Assembly (NCBI GenBank): GCA_003342895.1
Contig: PTFA01000160.1
Location: 2,317,592 to 2,381,591, forward strand
Direction: 5' to 3'
DNA from: Casuarius casuarius
Lineage: Eukaryota; Chordata; Aves; Casuariiformes; Casuariidae
DNA length: 64,000 nucleotides
The number at the start of each line of letters is the position of its first letter. Position 1 is the stretch's first letter. The translations under genes were made by a program, and so were the position numbers. The notes under the pieces are model-generated. The model did no database searches and was not told where the DNA came from. It was given only the letters and a program-made list of their open reading frames with translations. This document shows positions 54,121-64,000 of this stretch, piece after piece.

Positions 54121-54685
54121 GAGAGGCCCCTCACTCAGGAAAATAGCTAGAGTTCAGTGAGAAGATGGGACAGACTGCACTGAGCAGGCACAGGACATGG
54201 GCAGAAAAGCATACTGACAAGCAACCTGCTTACAGGCAACTGGTCCCTTTTATCTCTCATCCCTGTATTTTCCCATGCTTGCTCCTCCTCAAACCACCTT
54301 GATCCCGCCCTCTCCCCCCCTCCAAAACCTTTCGTTCCTCCCCTAAACATCCCATAATAATTCTTGTGCAATCCCCCAAGGCTCTTCCCCTGCATCCTAC
54401 ACCGTGTCTCATACCCTCTGGCAGGAAAGCCCCCCAGCCAGAGGGATGGTCTGGAGAGCCACTCCCGCCGACTCATAGCACTTGTCAGTCCCCACCGGTG
54501 GAGCTGAGGGCTCTCCTGGCAGCGCCCTGGGGGGCCAGTGCAGGGGCTCCGACCGGGCTGTCGGGGCTCTCCTGCCTGCCATCGCGCCCCGGGCTCCTCT
54601 GGGTGTGCAGAGCCCTGATGGACTGATCGCTCTCCCGCGACGGGCCTGGGAGTAAGGGGTCAGGGTATTATTCAGATCCCCCTAA
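53060..54685 (-). mobile_element. LTR-like element with internal minisatellite (minus orientation, tentative)
   Basis: The whole block is GC-rich against AT-rich flanks. Read on the minus strand it has, in order: a purine run AGTTAGGGGGA (near 54690) like a polypurine tract; a CpG-rich part (54460-54660, about 14 CpGs in 200 bases); a purine-rich part with GATAAAAGGG (54256-54245), which could be a TATA box; then degenerate GT-rich tandem units built on 'CAGTAGCTGG' text down to about 53060. This layout resembles avian endogenous-retrovirus LTRs with an expanded tandem repeat. No retroviral protein is present and clean ends were not found, so the LTR call is inference. Confidence 0.4.
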
Positions 54686-57600
54686 CTGCCGTTGTTCCTC
54701 TGTACTCCTTCGTATGTGTGGAGGAAAGCTTTTTATCACATAAGCTAACAGCTTATTTTAGAAAATTCTAGCAAGATGCATTTATTGTTATGCGTATATA
54801 AACATCTATATTTTTGCTACTTGAGATTTCGAAGTAATTTGTTACATACAGTATTTTTGTTAGGTTTTTTATCAGCTGAAGGAACAGTGATTGAGATGAC
54901 AACCAAATGATTTTCTAGCATCAAAATAAGAAAAAGGTTAGAAAAGATTCAAATGGCAAAAACTAGATCCAGTACTAAACACAACTCTTAAAATACATAT
55001 CACCTACACTGCAATTCTTAAATATTAGGTTAAATATTATTTTGAATCTTGCACATATTTCTCTAGATAACAAACATCATTTTGTGCAAAACAATTTTAA
55101 TTTTGCCCTTTAAATATTCTTGAGAAAAGCATATAATAAAGTACAAAAAATAATACAATGCAAAGAACATAACATTTGAATTACCTTGGTTGCTGACTTC
55201 TCAGCATACCACTGTTGCTAGTAACTCTACAAAGTGTCCATATCTGATGTGGTGCACTTAAACCTTTACACTTACATTTTTTGTAAAAGAAATGGCTAAA
55301 TCCATGTATATTAAACTCTTTTTTGATAACGGCATCAAGTCACAGGGTTGTAATTTTTCATATCAGCAAGTCACCAGTAAATTTTTCTACAGGAAAAAAA
55401 AAAAAAAAGAGTAAGGAGAGTATCTTAACTTTAAAGTGATGGCCTGTATGTAATACACATAATTTGTTTACATACCATCTAAAAGAAAGGATATGCAAAA
55501 ATATAAAATTTTCTTTAAAATAAAAGTTCACTTAGTTTTTGATATTTTCCAAATCCAGATTAAAATAACACTTGGCTATTAATCTTCTTAGAGCCTCCCA
55601 CTTTAAATGACAAAGTTCACCATCTCTTTCATACAAGTAATACTGAAAAACAATCAAATTCAGTGCCACATCTTTGTGAGAACCTCCAGTCAGCAACAAC
55701 GTATGCATGCAATTAACTTACTGCCATTTAGACTAAGAGATCAAAGCTGCAATAGTACAACATTTTTTTCCAGACTGCACTTTTCAGACATTCAAAGATG
55801 TCATCTTGTAGTGAAGCACTGATAATACAGAAAAATTTCTTTTCTTTATGATTTATATTATCTAGCGGTGATAGTACAACTGCTCCTAGGGATCTTAATC
55901 AGTTCCTATTCTATTCTAACCATTTGGTCCCTGCCCAGAAGAAAATGCAGTCTAGAATTATGATGAGAGGCTATGAACAGATGAAACAAGTGATAACTTA
56001 AACAGCCGAAAGACTATATGAAACATTTTGGTATCATTTTGGTTCACTGTCTAGGTAGTTTGGAAAGGTAGTGCTTTTTGGGTACGCTAGGGAAGAGATA
56101 ATGGAAAGATTTTAAGGGAAAAAGGGCAAGGTGAAAGAAAGCACACATGTAACATGCATGTGTGCACACAATTACATAAAACAAGGAGTCTAGGAAAGGA
56201 TCTCAGTATGAAGTAAGCCTGGATAAGCCTTTGGAGGATTAAGAGAAATGGAAGATTGAATCTCAGCCACCTTCCTGGCCATAACATTTAAAAATCTTAG
56301 AAGGAGCCTGCCTGTATGGGTCTAAGATGACGGCCAAGTCTAAGAGGATTCCTCAATTTCAGGCCCACATATCTAGGAGAGTGAGAAGATCAAAAGCACT
56401 ATTGAGACAATTTCAGTTTAAATTAGTAGCTGAACATTTAGGAGGAATCACAAAATTCTATTCAAAACACAAGTCTGAGCAAAAGGAGAGAAGATCAGTG
56501 AAAGGGAAATGCGTGAATCAGAGACAACAGTTCAAGCCATTTGAATTAACTCCACAGCAACAGGGTACAGAATAAGGACCGAAAGGAAACAATGCCGGGA
56601 CTGAGATTTTGTGGGACCCTTCACTGCAGGAAGGATGGAACGAGGAGGATAAAGTGAAGAGAGAAAGTGATAATCTCAGCTTTGTATACAAAGTTAGTAT
56701 GAGAGCATGCGACATCTTTATCAGTCCAGCTCCATCTAGTATCAGTTTAAGAATAGTGCAAGAGTAAACTATGGATTACATTATATCTGGTGCAAGTAGT
56801 TCATGTAATTTGTAGAAGAAAATGACACCTTTCAGGCAGTCTTTTGCCAGGTGTATCTTACACGAGCAAGAGGTGTTTTCTTGAGAATTCTCTATTATCT
56901 TACTGTCTTTATGCTCACTTTGTCTTTACCTGCACACAAAAAAGTTACTGGAAAAAGCACTACTCACTGGTTTACAGAATTCTACTTGCAGACACTTTTT
57001 CTTCCACTTTATTTTGTTATTGCTTATACTGCACACTTTAAGTTAGTATAAATGCATTAAGGAATTATCACACAATCAGAGGCAAATTAAAAAAATATAT
57101 ATTCCACTTATATGTAGAACCAGAACTAACATTAAAAAAATTTGATAAATAAAATGAATAATGTGTGATTTTGCTGATGACTACAAAACTGAGAAATGAG
57201 TCAGTGTGCCTCAAGCAATTTTCTCAAAGGTGGAATAAAAGCTCATATCACAGATCGTAAACAAGAACATGGTATCGCTGAATTTTTAGTGGTTCTTTAG
57301 TATGAATTACATTCTCCCCCTATGACAGCCAAATATGAACACACATTTACAGAATGAGAAGAAAGCAGTTACCAATTTCTGATTTGAAGAAATTACAACT
57401 CAGAAATCTGAATGTTACAGCTTTAAAAATTTGTCTCTTGATGCTCATTGCTAAGCAACCAAGTTTTCTTACCTAAAGACCTCTTTCAGTACAGTCACGA
57501 CAGACTAGTAGAATTGATAATGTGATTCAGAGAATGAGTGAGGCAAAAGTATCTATATTTTGTTCATAAAGTACCAAACTGAAAACATCTGTATAATTCT

Positions 57601-60600
57601 GCTGGTAATAAAACAGAAGGAAAATGTCTACTTAGTAATAAAGTATTGTAACGTGTATTAAAAACACTTGGGAACTATTTAACAATAATTATCCAAATGG
57701 CACTGACTACTAAAGACCTGGTGCTGGAAATACTGCATTGCAAGACTGCTGATTTCAGCAGGAGCAATAGAATCAGGAAGATAGGGTGAAAGGATGGAGT
57801 GAATGACTTCTTTCAGTCCCTTATGACCCGACATCTTTCTCTCATCTTCACTGTCCTCTGAACCATGCCCTTCATAAATAAATAAAGAGGTGATTACAGG
57901 GAGCACATATCTATGACGAGGAACAACATTTAAATGAATAAATATTTCATTAACTAACTCCTTTCGTCAACTCTTAAGCAGCTTTACTTGTTTTCTGTCA
58001 TTGCAGATACTGAAACAAAGAATTTTAAAAAAAAGTCTTTTCTCAACTATCTCTTTCACCTGAATAATAAATGCAGGAGAAAATGATTCTGTATCATTAA
58101 TTTTATGGAGGGTGAGGGATCATTTTTGTTTTCCCTAGTATATTTTGAGACACCTATAGCTAATAAGGGATAATCAACATTTTTTACAACATTTTGAGAA
58201 AAAAAAAAAATCTACCTGAATACTGACCATATAAAATGGGAGTTCTATATGCATGGCAAGGAATAAATATTGCAAATTTCTCCTCTTATATTTCTTAAGC
58301 TGTCAAATAAGCTTCTTCACAAGAATGAAAAAAAATTGTAATGTTTTTTTATTAAGAAAAACAAGTTATTCCCCCATTGCTTCAGCATGAATTTAATGTC
58401 TTAGTTTCCCTCTTCATTCTTCATCTCACTAATTTATCATTAACATGCTACTCTATATAGATTCTACCCTATAAAAGAGGCCTACAGGAAGAGGCATCTT
58501 TCTGGAAGAAGACTGTCTTAAACAATAGCCAGGTCTTTGATTACTGATTATATTTGATTTCTACATTATCAGAAGGTGACTGAAGTGCATGGCTACATAT
58601 ATCTAAACTAATTTTCATATAGCTAGCTCAGACCCCAAGCACAACCATATCACAGCAACATGGATTTCAACATAGACTGTGCAAACCTACAAGGACCCCA
58701 GATTATTTGTTCTTTAATGAATGAAATCTGTCCTAGCATCTTCAAAACCGAACAACAGCTTAGGCAGGTATACTACGTATCTACTACAACTAGGACCTCC
58801 TGATAACAGTTTAGATACTGTGTAAGCCTGCTAACACAGAAACTGCCAACCTCCTGGTTACATATATACTGATTATGGTAAAGTAAGCTCTAAAACCATG
58901 GAAACAACATGAGTAGAGACAAAGAGAAAGTCTTTCTCGTTGCTGCAATTATTCAGTTTTCAGAGGCACTACATCCAACACGCTCATCAATATTGCAGTG
59001 CGCTACAGCACAGACTAGCGGTTACTGCGAAGACACATTGTCAGAGTGTGTTTTTGTGATCTTTAAAAACTTCCCTAACAAATGACTGATTGTTATTTTA
59101 AGACATTACAAATTGGGCCAGCAACACAAGACCCCAAAATGCAATACATGGAAATCTTCCTTTGTTAGATAATAGTTATTGCCAGAGGACATAGACAAAG
59201 AGCAGCTCAAGATGCATGGACTGCACTGGACTTTGGATTAGCCTTTAATTTTGAAAAACACTTCTGTATGCTCATGAAAAAAGTGACAAAATTCAACATC
59301 GGTGTTCTCATGGCATTGAAGAAATAATCTTCTTGCCATAATCTTAGTTCAGAAATGGTACAGATATTCATTACTGCTTGTTTCTTTTAATATTTTCTGA
59401 AACAAATATTTTATCTACTGATAAAGAGACACTCAAAGCTAGCAGTTAAGCATATGAGTCACAAAAAGAAATGGTAGAGTTTTCCAATTATATAACTAGG
59501 TATATACCTAGAATGAACGTTAACACATCCGTCTAGGTGGGACACATCTGTTGGGACAGATTCACAACAGAACAAAAGGAGAAAATACTCCCAAGTTTCA
59601 GAACAGATTTCCAAAAAACTGGAAGAGCTGCACCATGTGATGTGATATTATGTGGAATTCTCTTTTGTCCTTAATAACAGGAAAAAAGGTTTTGTGATTT
59701 ACACTATTTTGCCAGTGTGTTTATATACCTTGACCCCACTAGAGTTCCATATTCATCATTATTTTAATCAGAGGTAATAATAGAGACACAGTTTACACAT
59801 GTATACCATAATACATATATGTTGTAATTCAGCAAGAATTAATCTCTTTCACTATTTATTTTTCAAAACTACTAATGAGTTAGTTTTAACCTTTAACAAA
59901 TGTTCAGGCTTCATCTACCCTGTCAAGTGTTGCAAGGCTGTAGGAAAACAGGATAAAATAGGTTGTGCATAAATATTTCCAATCTGAGCTGGCCATTTTA
60001 AAGTTAAGTGACTCAAAAAAGTGATGCATTTGCCAAAATATAATATTCATTAATTTATAGTCAGTGTTTCAAGTGCAGCTCTTGCTAAGGTCAACAAGAT
60101 ATACAACCAAGTATTCTGAATCTATCTAGCAGGACCTAGAATTAAGAAATTTGTTCTTTTATTCCTTTTAAAAATGTATATAACGTAGTTTTATTAAGAC
60201 TGTCCTAAGAGCTTTTGTAATTAGCAAAAAACATTCATATAAACACTACATAATTGAAATATGTGTAGAGTTTTACATTATCTCATATATTCTGATATAG
60301 CTTCCATAAATAATAAGTCCACAATATATAGGAGTCGCTCAATGAAGCAGAGAGGAGACAAACAGAAGACATTAACCAAGATGAAAGCAGCTGGATTTTG
60401 ACACAAATACCTGGCAGTAACGTTATTTATAGTAACTTCCTTGCTGAAGAGTGCTGTATTCAACCTTCCTCATTTAAAAGGGATACTTTTTCAAAATACT
60501 CAAAATGAATAAATGTATTCAAATACTTTTTTGTACTTTTTAATCAAATAAATTAAACCAACTCTTATTTCTCCATTCTAGAAGAGATGGTCTAAACCAA

Positions 60601-63436
60601 AGACCTGAGCAGAGATCTGCAGCTCATTTATCCATCTAAAGACATGTATAATCAGTATTCCCTGAGAATACATTAAGTCAAATGGCATTTGTAACAGAAG
60701 TGTTAAAAAGGCAGATCAGAGTTTTCAGTCCCTTGATAATTAGAGCCATATAAATGACAGCATTTTGATTCAGTTTAATGGATTTTTTTTTTTTTTTTTA
60801 ACAGTACTGTGATGTCAGTCTCAACACATTAATGGAAAGTTTCAACACTGTCATTTTGATGATTGCAGAAACCTTACATTTACACAAATCAAAGGCCTCA
60901 TATAGTATAGTCTTTTATCAAGCAAACTCAGAACAACATCAAGAAACATATTTTGCATTTTCTACTCATTATCACTTCACCGAAATGAAAAAAGGATGTT
61001 GCATACAATGAACCACCATGGAAGACAAATATCTTACACAAGCTTTGCCTTTCAAGAAAGTAATCCCCTTAAGGACCTCAATTTTTCACTTTCCATTTCA
61101 ACAATGCCTAATGCAGGAAATTGGCATTTGGCTGGCCTACTGAACAAGGCGTCAGACAGTGACAATTTCATTCAGCAATGACAAGACATTCATCTGAATT
61201 AGATCTAAAAACCACTACTTCCGGGTCTGTGAAAGCTAGTAAGCACAACCTTGACTGTTATGATCCTTTTATCGTCTTGTGCAAAATTTGATGAAAGACT
61301 ACAACAATTCTAGTGACCAAAACTGAAAATAAAGAACCTTCCAATGTCTGTTATTGATCTGCACCTGACTACAAACTTTCAGATCTTTTTTTGTCTGACC
61401 TTGATGAAAACTCCCATGTTCATCTTAGAGGAAATGGTACCAAGTTACTATGCTATGATGTTCAACCTCCCCATAACAAGCAAGACACTAAACAGAAAAG
61501 CACAGTATTTCACTGCATCAGAAATGACATCTCATATAAATTGCGAAGAGCTTCATTTTCCCACCTCTGCTCAAACTGTAGTATTGTTTATCGTAAGAGG
61601 TATATATCTGCCCTGCAAACTTGACTGACAATTAAAGAGTATGACTCTTCTTGAGTCTCATGATCTATGGCACCTCTCCATAGCTAAATTTTCATAAAGG
61701 TTTCAGAAATCAAAAAATAACCCAGAAACCATTTCAGACAATACCAGGAAAAGAAAAATATGATCCTGTTAACAGACAACAGTGAAATGAGGAAAAGCAT
61801 TTTGATTAGCTAGAATTTTGAGTGGCCACTTCTGAAAATCCAAAATGAGATGTGTTAAACAATAATATTACAGTGGATTTCAAACCCAAAATAAAACAAT
61901 GTATTCTTCATTGCACAAAGATGAGATGAATCCCTGGGGCCCCAATCTATGGCTTTATCGAGCCTAAACTTGCAAAGAAGTCATTTTGTTTTGGTGAAGA
62001 CTACAGGATTTAATTCAAAACAGTCATATGAAAGAAAACTTGGTAGGAATGTATGCATTTTTCATCTAATTCTTACTATACTATGTAATTTTGTTAAATT
62101 GAAAATTTAACTAAGAAACTACAATATTATTATAAATTATGCCTTGCTTTAAATGTTTGAAGTACTTCAAACTTATTTCAGTAAATATTTCAAATGAACA
62201 CTGAAATCAGAATTAAACTATACATGAAAAGAAGCTGTCTAGCATATCATATAAATAGAGGATCTGAAATGACTTATGACTCCACTACAAATAAAGCATG
62301 AACTGAAGAGAGCAGAGGTAGTGTAGAATTCAAGCATCTCATCTCAAATCTGTCATTTATTTTGTCACACTCATAAGTATGAATTCATAGGGCTAGGATG
62401 GACATAGCTGGACTTACACAGAGAGAAAGTGGTATATAAGTTGCCTCTTAAGATATACAATTCGTGTATGGAGTAAACACAATTTCTTGACTTACAAAGA
62501 ACAGGTAGTGCTGAGCACAAGAGAAGTATCAAGTACAGGCCAGACTTCTGAAGAGAAAGAAAGAAACTATTTTTGTTGCATTGGATATTAAATTTGACTT
62601 CCTAAGAGTAAACAAAGAGTAAACATGCAGTCAAAAAAGGTGTTCTAACAATAATTTAGTACCTCTTTCCACCTATCTTCTCTTTCTGATAATCTTGAGC
62701 AATTAAGGCTGGTATCACTACTACTCAAAAAGTCCATTGTCCCTATTACATTTTAATTGACAACATTACAAAAAAAAAAAAAAAAGAGGGAAACCCTTAA
62801 AGATTATTTGTGATTAAAGCAGTTTTATAAACTGAGAGCATAAATTCAGATCCAAAACCAAAGCAACACACTGCTTCTCCTAACCAACATTCTGACAGGA
62901 GGCTGTTTGCTAGTACCTACTCTGCAGATCTAAATGACTCAGTAATGCTCTGAGAAGGGGGGGGAAGGAAGTTGTGATTAGAGCTAAGTCACAGACACAT
63001 CAATAGAGCATTTTATCATTTCAATTTACACTTTTTCTAATTCTGTAATTGAATATTCTGAACTCCACTTTGACAGACTAAACCAAACATTCTTTTATCC
63101 ATAAATCTCATCCAATAATAAAGCAGCCTTTGAGAAATCTGAAAAACAAGAGATACCCTGCTCCTAAAGGATTCAATATACTGAGTGGACCCTCACATGC
63201 TACAGCACCCAACAAGAGGCAGGATGTACTCAGCAGCCAGGACATATGCTTTCTGATAAACGGAAAGAGCCATTTTAAAAGGCTACTAAAAACATGTCAG
63301 AAGTGGAAAGACACCTCCCTTGAAAACATCAACTGTTATCTTTTTGGAAAGCACAAGAGGGGCTTTAAAGGCATCTTTTCAAATCTGTTACACTGCTTTT
63401 TTCAAAAACAGAGTCAGTCCCTAGTTAGCTCTGATA
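54686..63436. other. Non-coding AT-rich region, no confirmed gene
   Basis: About 8.7 kb without a supportable exon, RNA gene or recognised transposon. Open frames that read somewhat like protein occur at 57966-57682 (minus) and between 60805 and 61624 (plus), but frames of that length are expected by chance in DNA of this size and composition. Poly-A/T tracts occur at 55390-55408, 58200-58210 and 60783-60799, and also at 62770-62785. Confidence 0.5.
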
Positions 63437-63508
63437 TGAGCAAGGGGTTGGACTAGCTGACCTCCAGAGGTCCCTTCCAACTGAAATTCTTCCATTATTC
63501 TATGATTC
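63437..63508 (+). mobile_element. CR1 3'-terminal fragment
   Basis: GGGGTTGGACTAGCTGACCT, then CCAGAGGTCCCTTCCAACTG, ending ATTATTCTATGATTC, is the classic CR1 3'UTR end in plus orientation. Only about 72 bases remain; the upstream sequence does not look like CR1. Confidence 0.93.
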
Positions 63509-64000
63509 CTTCATTCTTATAGTGACAACAGTGCTTATTTCTAAGATGAAGAAGCTGGAAAGTAATCTTCAGGAAGACATGTGAACTCTACTGTTTTCCT
63601 TTCAAAAGTAAAAACAGCAAATACCTATGCTCCAGCAATCTTATTTCACATTAAGAGATGATCTGAGAGAGGAAGTTTTGGGGCTTTTGTTTTGTTTTGT
63701 TCTTTAATCAGGACAACCTAGAAAACAGAAAAGGGAAAGACTTGGCAAAGAGTCTGAAATTGGTGTTTGACCTTTAAAAAAGGGGAAGGGGTGGAGTGGG
63801 GTATCTCATATGGTTTTTAGATTAAAGTTATCAGACTTCTGGCTTTACCTGGTTTGGCTGAAGTGTTTGTGGGCTCTTTAAAAGAGCAAATATGTTAAAT
63901 TTCTTAAGAGGATGTCTTTATTAAAATAATTTAGCTTCACTCTAAGGTTGATATTGTGGCTTTGTCATCTAAATCAATGAGAAGCTGACTTAGACAGTCA
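63509..64000. other. Non-coding, no feature seen
   Basis: AT-rich sequence after the CR1 tail up to the window end. Only a short TTTTG run (63689-63701) and a purine-rich patch (63778-63800) stand out. Confidence 0.6.

Noticed and set aside
63130..63456. 108-codon plus-strand open frame next to the CR1 tail
   Set aside because: Its end runs into the CR1 3'UTR, and the rest does not resemble CR1 or any protein I know.

Overview
The window looks like bird genomic DNA. It is AT-rich, its genes are split into small exons by GT-AG introns, and it carries two CR1 LINE pieces with the avian-type 3' end (ATTCTATGATTC), many microsatellites and a 710-base assembly gap at 51225-51934. Crocodilian or turtle DNA is not fully excluded. 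Two genes can be read with confidence. Their tail-to-tail order matches the human Xq12 pair LAS1L/ZC3H12B as I remember it. From established synteny this suggests bird chromosome 4, or 4A in songbirds.

Left part (1-28.9 kb, + strand): the C-terminal half of LAS1L, the ITS2 pre-rRNA endonuclease subunit. Seven coding exons were placed by splice sites, phase and protein similarity: 1815-1924, 9787-9845, 12535-12750, 13973-14108, 14692-15071, 17589-17730 and 28652-28742. They join in frame into 377 codons plus a stop and end in the family's conserved tail. The N-terminal nuclease domain is not visible and probably lies upstream of base 1. A CR1 element starts about 7 bases after the splice donor of the first visible exon. 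The same intron holds a 214-bp inverted repeat with only four mismatches.

Middle (28.9-44.4 kb, - strand): the complete coding region of ZC3H12B (Regnase-2, MCPIP2). Five exons encode exactly 836 residues: 44187-43577, 40297-40158, 39403-39169, 39073-38967 and 38418-37001. A UBA-like segment, the PIN/NYN RNase domain with all six acidic or Asn active-site positions, and the CCCH zinc finger are all intact. A candidate 3'UTR of about 4.8 kb runs down to a polyadenylation signal at 32239-32234. One intron is only 95 bases long. A 44-codon upstream ORF ends 25 bases before the start codon.

Right part (44.4-64 kb): no exon can be supported. It is either 5' intron or upstream flank of ZC3H12B. 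It holds the assembly gap, long poly-G runs, and a GC-rich block (about 53.06-54.68 kb) of degenerate GT/CA-rich minisatellite plus CpG-rich sequence that resembles an LTR lying on the minus strand. A CR1 3' tail lies near the end.

The two genes are not a pathway, but both act on RNA: LAS1L cuts pre-rRNA in the nucleolus, and ZC3H12B degrades selected mRNAs. I did not find a convincing new biological system. The most notable sequence observations are the near-perfect inverted repeat in the LAS1L intron, the CR1 against a weak splice donor, and the tiny C-rich intron in ZC3H12B.
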